Source: Ascaphus truei
Lineage: Eukaryota > Chordata > Amphibia > Anura > Ascaphidae
Length of the DNA: 64,000 nt
Reading direction: 5' to 3'
Assembly (NCBI GenBank): GCA_036426205.1
Contig: CM071586.1
Span: forward strand, 11,327,768 to 11,391,767
This document shows, piece after piece, positions 22,501 through 34,460 of the stretch. The position numbers were made by a program, and so were the translations under genes. The notes beneath the pieces are model-generated. The model worked only from the letters and a program-made list of their open reading frames with translations. It did no database searches and was not told the DNA's origin. Within the stretch, counting starts at the first letter, position 1; the number at the start of each line of letters is the position of its first letter.

Positions 22501-24089
22501 AAGGGCTTTTGAGAACTGCCCACTCCAATCAGATTCTTCTGAGTGCTCCCTGGTGTAATATGTAATGCAGAATATATTCCAAGATGAGTAACATGTGGCA
22601 ATTCCACTCACATATTTTAGAACAATATGGGCATGTAGTGAAAATGCACAGCAGGATCGAAGTGGCAACTGGTTTTGGTTATGTTTCCGGGTCTTGCAGT
22701 TTCAGATTACTCTTCCCTCTGGCGTCTGACGTCACCTACGGTGGATGTTGTGTCCCGGTAAGCACACCCTTTGCTTAGCTCTGATCCCGTCTCTCTCCAA
22801 ACACACTGCACTTGCCAAGTCAAGTCCAGACTTGACTCGTTGCCCGTGATGGTTTATCAGGTGTCGATATTGTCTGTCCTTCACCTAATGTCTTATAGGG
22901 GGCTGCCCATTATTCACTGATTGACAATAGGGTACACATTCTATCTAAAGCACGTAATATCTAACCTGACATAATGATGGTAATACATACAAATCACATA
23001 ATAAAAATGCAACATTACAACAAAAACACACATCTTTATATAAATAACATAAAGTAAAACTTCTTAATACAATAAAATGATATTAAATTATTATGGGGGG
23101 GGGTTTCCACTAGGCCCGATAGGCCCAGGTCTGGGGCGGCAGAATATGGGGGTGGTAAAAATATCCGCCCCCATACAAGATGCCGCACGCTTGGTGTATA
23201 GTGCCTTACATGTGGCAGCTGTCTCCTTGCTGCCACCCTCCTCTCCTTCTGAATCGCTGCATCAATGACTCCACGGACGTCACCAACAAGATGACCACAC
23301 AATCTCAACGTGACCTTTTCCGTCAAATGACGTAATGATGTTGTGTTACCACGGCAACATGACACTGTGTTACGTCACGTTGGTGATGTCCGCAGCTTTA
23401 TTTCATGCTGCCATCTCGGAAGGAGAACGGCAGCAAGGAGGCACCACAGGTAAGTGGTCAATCTTCAAATCCACTATTGCATGTTTGCAAGAGTTCTCCA
23501 CAGTAAGGGCAGTAACAATGGGGGGTTTATTACCCATGGATACTGTGATGGCAGATACAATAGATATCTTCCAAAAAAGATGGACATCTTTTTAGAAAGG
23601 GAAGGTTACAGGGATATACCAAATAAGTAAAATGGGAAGGTTGTTGATCCAGGGAGTAATCTGATTGCCAATTCTTGGAGTCAGAAAGGAATTATTTTTT
23701 TCTCATGTCATTGGAATGTATCAACTGGAGTTTTTGTTTTCCTTCAACGCGATCAATATTGTAAGTACAAATAAGAATAAGTATCTGCAGTCAAATGTAA
23801 TTGAAATTGATGGACATATGTGTTTTAACCTCATGTACTCAGTATGGAACGTTACAACACTGGTATGTCACAAATGTAGGTGTGTTGATGAAGGGTGATG
23901 TGACGATTTGCCTCACAGATCTGCTCTGACCAATGGGTCCCTGATGTTATTCACTTTTTCAGGGACACAGTGCTCTATGTGGGACTGACCTTTAACCCAT
24001 TAAACACGTAATGTAAGTAGGTCACTTTGCTCCCACGTGAGACTAACTATTTTAGTCACTGGTTTAATGTTCATATCTTCTTCCTCCAG

Positions 24090-24313
24090 CTTCTCCATTA
24101 CATAAAAGAGTGTAAACTTTGAAATCAAAGACAGGACCGGGTGTTTTTCGATGCTAAAGGGAACCCTCCAGCCCTCTACGATATCGTGAACGGCATCGAG
24201 CAACATAGGCACCTTGGAGCAGGTGAAAGTGGGAGTTATGACTCAAGCACCCCCGATGGAAAGGTTTGAGAGTAGACAGTGCGGCTATTATTTGGGCTAG
24301 TGGGGATACACAG
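24090..24313 (+). pseudogene. Inverted copy of V2R exon 4 with indels
   Basis: Plus-strand counterpart of 28,751-28,978. It is 224 bp rather than 228 because of small indels that destroy the frame. Splice borders (CTCCAG| and CAG|GTATG) are preserved. Confidence 0.85.
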
Positions 24314-25745
24314 GTATGAACTGTACAATTCTTATACTATTTTAAAACCAGAGACAGAACATAAAACACAGACAAGCTCAGTAGTTTTAGCCAATCCAGT
24401 GAGACTCATACACGGTACAGTGGCCTAAATATATATGTATAAATATCTAATAAGTAAAATGGTTTTTAGTTTGACATTTTGGCCAAAATTGTTGTAAGCC
24501 CCTGAGCCAGCGCCAAGGCAGACCACATATCAGGGGTCCTAACGCTAATATAAATTCTTAATAACCTGGTGTAATAACAGGAAGATGATTTATAGTAAAT
24601 CTGTCAATATTAGTTGCAAAGTTCTGAGTCTGGCTGAAGCTTTTATTAACCTGTACATTACCAGGAAAAGCACTCTGTATTAGAGATGTCACAGCAAAAC
24701 TGCAAGCAGGCAAGTTCCCCTGGGTGGAAGATGCTATGGTGAGCCCATAAACCATTTAAATGGTGGGAGGGGGTGAGCTTAAATTAGGAAGGAGGTTGCC
24801 ACCCTCCAATCAGCCATGACTAGCTGGACAGAATTGTTAAAACATACTGGACACCTAAAAGCTCCTATTGAACCCCCAAAATGACCACAACATATATATA
24901 AGCATATGAGTGTCACAGAGGAGTGCTACTGAGCATGGCAATATATATTTTAAACCAGAGACAGAACATAAAACACAGACAAAGCTCAGTTTTTAGCACA
25001 TCCAGTGAGACTCATACACGGTACAGTGCCTAAATATATGTATAAATATCTAATAAGTAAAATGGTCTTTAGTTTGACATTTTTGGCCACAAATTGTTGT
25101 CAGGGGAACTTGCTGCTTGCAGTTTGGCTGTGAATCTCAATACAGAGTGCTTTCCTGGTAATGTGACAGGTTAATAAAAGCTTCAGCCAGACTCAGAACT
25201 TTGCAACTAATATTGACAGATTTACTATAAATCATTCTTTGTTATTACACAGGTTATTAAGAATTATATTAGCGTTAGGGACCTGATTGTGGTCTGCCTT
25301 GGCGCTGGCTCAGGGGCTTACAACAATTTTGGCCAAAAATGTCAAACTAAAAGACCATTTTACTTATTAGATATTTACATATATATTTAGGCACTGTACC
25401 GTGTACGAGTCTCACTGGATGTGCTAAAAACGAGCTTTGTCTGTGTTTTATGTTCTGTCTCGGTTTTTAAAATATATATTGCCATGCTCAGTAGCACTCC
25501 TCGTGACACTCATATGCTTAATATATGTTGTGGTCATTTTGGATGGACTACTTACCAGTCTGATATACTTTTATAATTATTAAGAATTTAAAGGATGTTG
25601 AATCTTCACTCACTAAACGAAGACACCCTAGGGGCATTCTAAGGGGATCTTTTCTTCTTTATGTTATCTAAAGAGATAACCTCCCAGTCTTATTCTCACT
25701 TCATCTGCTACCTCCATTTTAATGTTTGACCACTGAATACTCATA

Positions 25746-26663
25746 CTAAACGGGCTTCTCCTTGCCACCCCTAGCATGGCTACTTAGGAATGATTCTTTG
25801 TGTAAGGTGGGGTCTGAAAGGGATGATGAAGCACTTAGGAACAAAGATACATACCACTATGGCCCAACTGGAGGACAAGATGGCAAAGACCCATTGCCCC
25901 GGTGTACTTGCCGTGTGCACTGAGGGACGCCGGATAAAGGACACACCAGACACTGAGGAAGGCCGCCAGCATGCTGAATGTGATAAAACTTGGCTTCGTT
26001 AAAGCTGTCGGGCAGCTGCCTGGCCAGGAAAGCAGCGATGAAGCTAACACTGGCCAGGAAGCCGAGATCCCAGCATGCACCAGAAAGCAGTGGCAGAGCC
26101 CTCGTTACACCCAAAGATGATTACCCAGGTTGGGTTGTGATGTCGGTTTCTTGGAAGGGAGGGGAAAGGACAACACATCACGCACAACGCACAGCGAATG
26201 AAAACGCTCAGCCCTATGACAAAGTAGGACACCTTTGTCCCTGCCCATTTTCTTAATCTGCTGTCTGGTTTGGTGGCCTTGAAGGCAATGACAACTGTAA
26301 TGTTTTGGCCAAGACACAGGAGACACAGAGGGCAAAGACAATGCCAAATGCCACCTGTCGCAGAAGACATTTCTCAGGTTGCGGGTAGCCGATGAAAGCC
26401 AAAGAGCAAAGGAAGCAAGAGCGACAGGGACACCAGGAGTAGACAACTGAGGAACCAGTTGTTGCACGGACAATAGGCGTTTCCCTGTGGCAGATAAATA
26501 CTCCCAGAATGCCAATTGGGATCATGGAAGAGGAGAGGGCAATGGCTGCTAAGTTGATGCCCAGTATTTCTGTGTAGGAGAAGAAACTGTATGGTTTTGG
26601 GTGGCACCTGTCCTGCTGGACACTGGGCCATTTGTCCCAGAAAATCGAGACACTCCACAGCAT
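25746..26663 (-). pseudogene. V2R exon 6 second copy, frameshifted
   Basis: Matches 19,368-20,293 almost base for base but is 918 bp rather than 926 and shifts frame repeatedly, so the 7TM domain appears as pieces in three frames. Conserved text such as GYPQPEKCLLRQ and LRKWAGTKVSYFVIGLS survives in fragments. Substitutions are very rare relative to indels, which argues for an unpolished duplicate of the same exon, not a genuine old pseudogene. Confidence 0.85.
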
Positions 26664-26735
26664 CTGGAATGGGACACTGATGTTCAACTTTGTCATGAGT
26701 TATATGAGTTTTCCCAAAATCTGTGACCTTCTTAC

Positions 26736-26852
26736 CTGTTTGGTTGGAAATTCTTTGGGGACATGGACACACTCAAAACAACAGACGGGTTTTCCTGGTA
26801 GGCCATTTCCTAAACCCAGAGGAACAGCTTGGCTACAGATGGAGAAAGGAAC
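26736..26852 (-). pseudogene. V2R exon 5 second copy, frameshifted
   Basis: 117 bp against 124 bp in the clean copy at 20,368-20,491. It has the same borders, but several one- to three-base losses break the nine-cysteine reading frame. Confidence 0.85.
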
Positions 26853-27463
26853 CTATGGGCAATTATATGGAATTGTGGGGAATTGCTCTGTCTTTAAAAT
26901 AGTTATAAGGTTCTATATAAATGGTATGGGATGGGGCACAATGACAGATATTCTGTAATAAATAATCTGATCAGTTATTTCATGAGTTATCTTTGACTTT
27001 AAACCTAGGAAATAATTTAACAATTAAAATCTAAACATATGCTTAACTCAAATTTTCTATTACTGTATACCTTCCTAAACACAGTAGTAAGACAAAAATG
27101 TGGTGAGATACAGTACCAATGCACAGAAAATACACCTTAGATCAGTTACTGGTTTGAATACCATCTCATTATTAGCACGGAATTAATGGAACTTTGTGGA
27201 CCTAGGACTAAATCGTTCTCTCACACATCCACTCTCACACATGCTCTCCCTCTTTCATATTATCTCATCGCTTTCTTCACCTAATGTAAACTCTGTCTCT
27301 TTCTTTTCTCTGTTTCTTATATATGTTTTACTTCACTCTTCCCCTCTCTCTGTGTTTACTCTCTCTGTCTGTTACTGCTTCACCAACAAGTTGAGTAGGG
27401 GATATGAAAAGATGGCCCTGGATTGAGAAGCCATTCATCCAATCTACTCAATGTATTTGTTCT

Positions 27464-28741
27464 TAGTATAAGAATTGTAAAACATACTGGACACCTAACA
27501 AGCTCCTATTGAACCCCCAAAATGACCACAACATATATATAAGCATATGAGTGTCACAGAGGAGTGCTACTGAGCATGGCAATATATATTTTAAAACCAG
27601 AGACAGAACATAAAACACAGACAAAGCTCAGTTTTTAGCACATCCAGTGAGACTCGTACACGGTACAGTGCCTAAATATATATGTATAATATCTAATAAG
27701 TAAAATGGTCTTTTAGTTTGACATTTTTGGCCAAATTGTTGGAAGCCCTGAGCCACGCGCCAAGGCAGACCACAATATCGGGGTCCTAACGCTAATATAA
27801 ATTCTTACTAACCTGTGTAATAACAGGAAGATGATTTATAGTAAATCTGTCAATATAGTGCAAAGTTCTGAGTCTGGCTGAAGCTTTATTAACCTGTACA
27901 TACCAGGAAAAGCACTCTGTATTAGAGATTTACAGCCAAACTGCAAGCAGGCAAGTTCCCCTGACAACAATTTTGGCCAAAAATGTAAACTAAAAGACCA
28001 TTTTACTTATAGATATTTATACAATATATTTAGGCACTGTACCGTGTATGAGTCTCACTGGATGTGCTAAAAACTGAGCTTTGTCTGTGTTTATGTTCTG
28101 TCTTTGGTTTTAAAATATATATTGCCATGTCAGTAGCACTCCTCTGTGACACTCATATGCTTATATATATGTTGTGGTCATTTTGGGGGTTCAATAGGAG
28201 CTTGTTAGGTGTCAGTATGTTTTACAATTCTCTGTCCAGCTAGTCATGGCTGATGGAGGGTGGCAACCTCCTTCCTAATTTAAGCTCACCCCCTCCCACA
28301 TTTAAATGGTTATGGGCTCACTCATAGCATCTTCCACCCAGGGGAACTTGCCTGCTTGCAGTTTGGCTGTGAACATCTTAATACAGAGTGCTTTTCCTGG
28401 TAATGTACAGGTTAATAAAAGCTTCAGCCAGACTCAGAACTTTGCAACTAATATTGACAGATTTACTATAAATCATTCTTCCTGTTATTACACAGGTTAT
28501 TAAGAATTTATATTAGCGTTAGGGACCCCTGATATGTGGTCTGCCTTGGCGCTGGCTCAGGGGCTTACAACAATTTTGGCCAAAAATGTCAAACTAAAAG
28601 ACCATTTTACTTATTAGATATGGCACATAAATATATATTTAGGCACTGTACCGTGTATGAGTCTCACTGGATGTGCTAAAAACTGAGCTTTGTCTGTGTT
28701 TTATGTTCTGTCTCTGGTTTTAAAATAGTATAAGAATTGTA
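27464..28741. mobile_element. Foldback insertion in V2R-A intron 4 with 16-bp flanking repeats
   Basis: TAGTATAAGAATTGTA occurs at 27,464-27,479 and again at 28,726-28,741, bracketing about 1.25 kb. Gene B has the corresponding site once and empty (near 53,468-53,476, 'tagtataagg'). Inside, arms around 27,510-27,960 are inverted relative to 27,965-28,720, with the 'ggcactgtaccgtgta' and 'ccaaaatgaccacaac' blocks recurring in both orientations. No ORF. The long target duplication suits retrotransposition, whereas the foldback suits a DNA element; the class is left open. Confidence 0.7.
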
Positions 28742-28750
28742 CAGTCATAC

Positions 28751-28978
28751 CTGTGTATCCCCACTAGCCCAAATAATAGCCGCACTGTCTACTCTCAAGA
28801 CCTTTCCATCGGGGGTGCTTGAGTCATAACTTCCCACTTTCACCTGCTCCAAGGTGCCTATGTTGCTCAGATGCCAGTTCACGATATCGTAGAGGGCTGG
28901 AGGGTTCCCTTTAGCATCGAAAAACACCCGGGTCCTGTCTTTGATTTCAAAGTTTACACTCTTTATGTAATGGAGAAG
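28751..28978 (-). CDS. V2R gene A exon 4 (end of ligand-binding domain)
   Basis: 228 bp, phase 0 at both ends, bounded by CTCCAG| and CACAG|GTATG on the minus strand. It encodes LLHYIKSVNFE at the start, FFDAKGNPPALYDIVNWH in the middle and AIIWASGDTQ at the end, the standard V2R exon 4 layout closing lobe 1 of the flytrap. The frame is intact and it closely matches gene B exon 4. An indel-bearing inverted copy lies at 24,090-24,313. Confidence 0.92.
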
Positions 28979-31580
28979 CTGGAGGAAGAAGATATGAGAC
29001 ATTAAACCAGTGACTAAAATAGTTAGTCTCACGTGGGAGCAAAGTGACCTACTTACAATTACGTGTTTAATGGGTTAAAGGTCAGTCCCACATAGGAGCA
29101 CTGTGTCCCTGAAAAAGTGAATAACATCAGGGACCCATTGGTCAGAGCAGATCTGTGAGGCAAATCGTCACATCAAACCTTCATCAACACACCTACATTT
29201 GTGACATACCAGTGTTGTAACTGTTACATACTGTAGTACATGAGGTTAAAACACATATGTCCATCAATTTCAATTACATTTAGACTGCAGATACTTATTC
29301 TATATTTGTACTTACAGTATATTGATCGCGTTGAAGGAAAACAAAAACTCCAGTGATACATTATCCAATGACATGGAGAAAAAATAATTCCTTTCTGACT
29401 CCAAGAATTGGCAATCAGATTACTCCCTGGATCAACAACCTTCCCATTTTTACTTATTTGGTATATCCCTGTATACCTTCCCTTTCTAAAAAGATGTCCA
29501 GTCTTTTTTGGAAGATATCTATTGTATCTGCCATCACAGTATCCATGGGTAATAAACCCCCCATTGTTACTGCCCTTACTGTGGAGAACTCTTGCAATAC
29601 ATGCAATAGTGGATTTGAAGATTGACCACTTACCTGTGGTGCCTCCTTGCTGCCGTTCTCCTTCCGAATGGCAGCATGAAATAAAGCTGCGGACATCACC
29701 AACGTGACGTAACACAGTGTCATGTTGCCGTGGTAACACAACATCATTACGTCATTTGACGGAACAAGGTCACGTTGAGATGATGTGTGGCATCTTGTTG
29801 GTGACGTCCGTGGAGTCATTTGATGCAGCGATTCAGAAGGAGGAGGAGGGTGGCAGCAAGGAGACAGCTGCCACATGTAAGGCACTATACACCCAAGCGT
29901 GCGGCATCTGTGTATGGGGGCGGATATTTTTACCACCCCCATATTCTGCCGCCCCAGACCTGGGCCTATCGGGCCTAGTGGAAACCCCCCCCCATGAATA
30001 AATTTAATATCATTTTATTGTATTAAGAAGTTTTACTTTATGTTATTTATATAAAGATGTGTGTTTTTGTTGTAATGTTGCATTTTTATTATGTGATTTG
30101 TATGTAATTACCATCATTATGTTCAGGTTAGATATTACGTGCTTTAGATAGAATGTGTACCCTAATTGTCAATCAGTGAATAATGGGCAGCCCTACATAA
30201 GACATTAGGTGAAGGACAGACAATATCGACACCTGATAAAGCCATCACGGCGAAACGCGTCAAGTCTGGACTTGTGACTTGGCAGAGTGCAGTGTGTTTG
30301 GAGAGAGACGGGGATATCAGAGCTAAGCAAAAGGGTGTGCTTACCGGGACACAACATCCACCGTAGGTGACGTCAGACGCCAGAAGGGAAGAGTAATCTG
30401 AACTGCCAGACCCGGAAACATAACCAAAACCAGTTGCCACTGCGATCCTGCTGTGCATTTTCACTACATGCCCATATTGTTCTTAAAATATGTGAGTGGA
30501 ATTGCCACATGTTACTATCTTTGAATATATTCTGCATTACATATTACACCAGGGAAGCAATCAGAAGATCTGATTGGAGGGTGCAGTTCTCAAAAGCCCT
30601 TCCCATCGACGTTGTGAAGTCACGGGATGTCACTGTGCCACGTGACGGCATGTTGTTATGGCAACGCATCACCAAGTGACGTTGCTGCGTCGTGGGATGA
30701 TGTGTTGTCATGGCAATGCGTTGACATGTGATGTCACGTCAACATGACGCATCAACGTCAATGACGATGTCTTCTCTCCTATAGAGGCCTCACCTTCTCC
30801 CTATGCAATCATTTAATTGCTGTAGGAAATAGTACAGAGTCTCTGTTACCATGATACAAATTCTTGGGGGGTGGAAAAAAACCCTGGCACCTCCCCCCTC
30901 CTGGTTGCACTGCTGTATTACACTATGTCCTGCCTCTTCTTTTTCTGAGATTATCACAGAAGACAAGAAGAAGGAATCCTCTGAAGCAGAGTTCATTCTG
31001 TCCCTGTTTTCCATTTGGTCATGGATTTGCGCTTCACCAACTATAGAAACAATATAACTTTGTGGGATCAACACAGCCATTGTGAAGGTGTGAGCTGCAG
31101 TGTCTATGGTATTTCCACCTGGATGCCTATTCACCGAGCACATATCACTAAGAGAGCTTCTTTTGTTTGTTCTCCAACCCTCATGTAACTTGCTGCCCAA
31201 TTGTGTATGACCTCGGATCTGTATTGGACTTTGCTTTCCCTGATCCTTTTCCTCAGATATTTCCTTCCTGAATTCTGTTCTCCCCAGTGTTCTCAGATTG
31301 ATTGTGTGTCGTTATTCTACAGAGAGATTATAACTTGTCTGATATACTAATCTATGTCTAATAAGATCTAACACATGCAACAACAATTTTGTGTTTGTCG
31401 TGTGTTCCTTTTGAGTTCTGGGGACCATATTATTTTTTCTAATGACAGTGACCTGTTTAATGTGTCAAATGGTGCATCCCAGAGAGGTGAACTAATGACA
31501 AGAGACCTACTGATAGTGATATTTGTAATGGGTTAAAGGGTCAGTCCCATGTAGGAAACAAGTGAAAAAGTTCAACTTAC
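28979..31580 (-). other. V2R-A intron 3 with transposon sequence
   Basis: No gene. It holds a 'gggcggcagaatatgggggt'-type repeat end (reverse complement near 29,930-29,990), a hammerhead-like motif (30,233-30,262) and a TGACGT-rich terminal region (30,600-30,780). The proximal part near exon 3 is conserved with gene B intron 3 ('gggttaaagggtcagtccca'), whose intron is only about 145 bp. Nearly all of this intron is therefore inserted DNA. Confidence 0.6.
30233..30262 (+). ncRNA. Degenerate hammerhead-like motif
   Basis: CTGATAA (one change from CTGATGA), a short GCC/GGC stem, then GAAACGCGTC, the same order as the motif at 15,056. It has probably lost activity. A noisy inverted copy lies near 22,838-22,868. 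Confidence 0.35.
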
Positions 31581-32402
31581 TTGCCAAGGACGAAACGATG
31601 AGATGTTGGCACAGGCACCATTAAGGAATGGTCCAGTTCCAGGCTTACAGTGGAGCAGGCTTTGTAAGGACCATGCAATGGCATAAACTGATGAGTACAC
31701 ATTGAGACTGATTCTCAGATCTGCTACTGCCATGGAGTGCTCCAGCTTCTCTCTTCCTGTACATTGTGGAATTGTGGTGTTACCTTTCCAGTCATCTAAA
31801 TTCTTCTGGTCCCACCACTTACAAGAGAAAGTCTGCTCCCAAAACTCCTTTATGAATGTATCATTTTGGGAATTGGAGGAATGGAGGGTATGGAAGTACT
31901 CAAAGAACCCTGGCATCGGCCCAGAATTGATGGCAAAACCTATGGTGCCCACCAGGATGCTCTGAAACTTCTCCTTGGAAAGAAGAGAGGAGGTTGACCA
32001 AGATTCACTTGCCACCCAAATTTTCCCTGTCACGTTCTGCCTCACTAGCTCTTCCACCACCGGCAGAAGTGCAGAATCAGAAGACAACACCACAACTGCC
32101 TTGGCTGTTGACTCCCTGATGACACGGGCAATGTGGGGAGCATTCCTGTTGGGTTGGCTGGTCAAGATGTACTCAACAAAAGCTATGCAAGCCCCAGCCT
32201 TAACTATCTCCTTCTGTACCACCTGAATACCAAATTGAACGTAGTCATTGTCAGTGGCCAGGAGACCAATCCAAGTCCATCCAAAGTGAGACACCAGCTG
32301 GGCCAGACCTTGGGACTGAAACTCATCACTGGGGATGGTTCGGAAGAAGGATGGGAACAGATTCCGATAACTGAGCAGAGGGCTGGTTGAAAAATAACTG
32401 AT
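31581..32402 (-). CDS. V2R gene A exon 3 (core of ligand-binding domain)
   Basis: 822 bp, 274 codons, phase 0 at both ends. The acceptor is CGACAG| before ISYFSTSP and the donor is TGGCAA|GTAAG. It encodes the central Venus-flytrap: ISYFSTSPLL with the conserved ligand-contacting serine/threonine region, LFPSFFRTIPSDEFQSQ, LVSHFGWTWIGLLATDNDY, RQNVTGKIWVASESWSTS with an N-glycosylation sequon, and CANISSFRPWQ. The frame is uninterrupted and very similar to gene B exon 3. This domain binds peptides or amino-acid-like odorants in studied V2Rs; the ligand here is unknown. Confidence 0.93.
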
Positions 32403-32461
32403 CTGTCGACAAATTACAAATGAGGACAAAATAACTTCTGCAAAATTTGACTCTGTCAGTT

Positions 32462-32655
32462 CCATTATAGACCAGGGTTTACAATTGAAAAAGACCTGTG
32501 GAGTTTGGAAAGCTCTGTACATGTGAATAAAATATGGAATGTCTGAAAAGGTTTGTACATGGGAAGGAGATACCGGCAAGGTCCGGAATGGTCTGTACAT
32601 GTTAGGAAGAGACACGTGTGGTTAGGAAAGCTCTGTGTATATAAAATACACATAC
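32462..32655. repeat. ~55 bp minisatellite in V2R-A intron 2
   Basis: About three diverged units containing 'tttggaaagctctgtacatg' with 'gaagagac' spacers. Gene B has five or six units in the same position (54,775-55,060), so the array predates the duplication. Confidence 0.75.
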
Positions 32656-32686
32656 ATCGAACCTGTGATCCTCCTTTTATTCAGTA

Positions 32687-32850
32687 TACAGCTAGGAATA
32701 AGATTGGCCTCACATTTATGGAAAACACATACACAATCCCTGCGCTCCTCTCAAATTGTCTTGCAATTTATTAGTGACATTTCTACATTTTGATCGTACG
32801 TCTAATAAGAAAGGAGACATTTTGTTGCATCTTTCAAACAAAACTCCAGT
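32687..32850. repeat. Intron 2 direct repeat, copy 1
   Basis: Shares 'attggcctcacatttatg' and 'gcaatttattagtgacattt' with 35,704-35,848 in the same orientation. Confidence 0.8.
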
Positions 32851-32879
32851 CTAGCAGATACCTACTGTATACTGTACTA

Positions 32880-33045
32880 AAGTATATTCTTTCTTATTAT
32901 CCTATGGACTAAACTTAGTACAATATGTGAGATTGTCCAAAGGGTTATATGAATGAAGCATAATGATATCTGATTTAGTGCAATTAATAACTGGCATAAG
33001 CCAGTAACAAGGTTCCCTTAGCACTGGGATGGAAAAATCTGGGGC
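32880..33045 (-). other. Segment inverted relative to V2R-B intron 2
   Basis: Reverse complement of about 58,450-58,620 in gene B ('taatgctaacggaacc' and 'tttagtccatag' text). Only the part matching 58,455-58,480 also remains in direct orientation, at about 35,900-35,945. Confidence 0.65.
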
Positions 33046-33479
33046 AACTGATCAGCCAGGCACCTAAAATATCCTCCCTGGCACCTCTGCTGTGTGCAGT
33101 GATGCCTGACCTGATTGACAATTCCCCGGTGCGTACCTTGGTGAGGAGAGCCAGAAGGATCGAAGAGCAGGAAGCAGGGGGACCGCAAGGGCTGGGGGCG
33201 GGGCTAGTTGGAAAGGGGTGGGTATAGTCAGAGGAGAAGTAGATAATGTATAAGTTTGTGTGTGTGCGCACCGCCACTGACTGGGGGGGGGGGGGAGGGA
33301 GAGCCAGGACATCTGTACCAGACCTGGCAGCTGTGGGTGGCCTGGCAGGCCAGTGTTTTCTTCCCTGCTTCGGCCGGCCTCCAATGAAGGTCCTACCCTG
33401 GCACCTGAACTTCTCAGTGTCATACCGGAGGCCTCCCCCTAAGGTGAAGGTGTGTGTGTGTGTGTTTATGTGGATACTG

Positions 33480-34460
33480 GGGTTATTATGTGTATTGGGG
33501 GAGAGAGAGGTGGTGGTCTGGGTGAGAGGGATAGTAGAGAGATTTGTGGGAGTGGGAGAGAGAGGTGGGGAGTGGGAGAGAGAAGTGGGGGTGGGAGAAA
33601 GAGATGGGATAAAGAGTTGGGGGGAGTGGGAGTGAGGGGTGGGGGATATAGGTGGGGTTGTGAAAGAAAGGGATGGGAGAGAAGGGAGGGAGTGGGAGAG
33701 AAAGATTGGGGGTGGGGTTGTGAGAGAGAGAGGTGGGAGAGAGTGGTGGGGGTGGGATTGAGAGGTAAGAGAGAAAGAGGGAAATAGAGGTAGGGGTTGT
33801 GGGATAGAGGGAGAGAAGGATGGGAGAGATAGATAGGGAAGTGGGAGAGAGAGGTGGGTGTGGGAAAGAGGGGTGGGAGAGGAAGGTGGGGGTTTGGGTG
33901 AGAGAGGTGGGGGAGAGAATTAGGGTTGGGACAGAGAGATGGGCGAGGGAATTGGTGGGTGTGGTAGTGAGGAGTGGACGAGAGAGGTGGGGTTGTGGGA
34001 GAGAGGGGTGGGAGAAAGGGGAGGGAGTGGAAGAGAAAGGTGGGGTGGGGGAGAGGGGAGCGGGTGGGGGTGGGATGATAGAGAGAGGTGTGAAAGTGGT
34101 GGGGGTGAGATTGAGAGGTGGGGATGTGAGAGAGAGCGAGAGAGATAGAGGTAGGGGTTTGGGAGGCAGAGGGATTTAGGTGGGGTGGGGGTGACAGGGA
34201 GAGACGGGTGGGGGTGTGGGGGAGGGGGAAAGAGAGATTTGGATGTGGGAGAAAGGGGTGGGGGTGGGTGGATGAGAGAAATGAGTGGGAGAGATAGGTG
34301 GTGCTGTGAGAGAGAGGGATATGAGAGTGGGAGAGAGGGGCTGGGGAAAGAGGGAGAGAAAGTGGGAGTGAGGGAAGGAGAGAGGGTTGTGTGTGGAAGA
34401 TGGAGTGAGAGAGGGAGTAGGGAGAGGATGACAAGGATGGAAGAGATGGGGTGTGGGACA
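33480..34460 (+). repeat. ~1 kb polypurine tract (GGGAGAGAG-type)
   Basis: Nearly uninterrupted purines on the plus strand made of 'gtgggagagagaggtgggg' variants. It lies in intron 2 of V2R-A. Long ORFs on either strand here are composition artefacts. Confidence 0.95.

Larger units (their letters stand above)
21123..25540 (+). repeat. Inverted, indel-rich copy of V2R-A exons 3-4 region
   Basis: After about 40 bp of the intronic element the sequence jumps (about 21,162) into the reverse complement of 31,958-27,490 and stays collinear with it to about 25,540. Differences are mostly one-base gains or losses. It carries non-coding copies of exon 3 and exon 4, the whole of intron 3 and the intronic foldback element. 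The spread of indels over substitutions points to raw-read quality rather than old divergence. Confidence 0.85.
25541..27479 (-). repeat. Direct, indel-rich copy of V2R-A exons 5-6 region
   Basis: Near-duplicate of about 19,175-21,122, in the same orientation, sharing its 3' flank, exon 6, exon 5 and the CT-rich intron. Differences are dominated by single-base deletions. The copy begins at the PLE terminal repeat boundary text 'accagtctgatatac'. Confidence 0.88.

Noticed and set aside
25746..26852. A fourth independent V2R gene
   Set aside because: It is the same sequence as 19.4-20.5 kb with indels, not a diverged paralog, and has no separate exons 1-4 of its own.
30600..30780. CREB-type enhancer cluster (many TGACGT words)
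   Set aside because: It lies inside transposon DNA in the intron, with no paralog conservation in V2R-B. It is more simply a repeat end.
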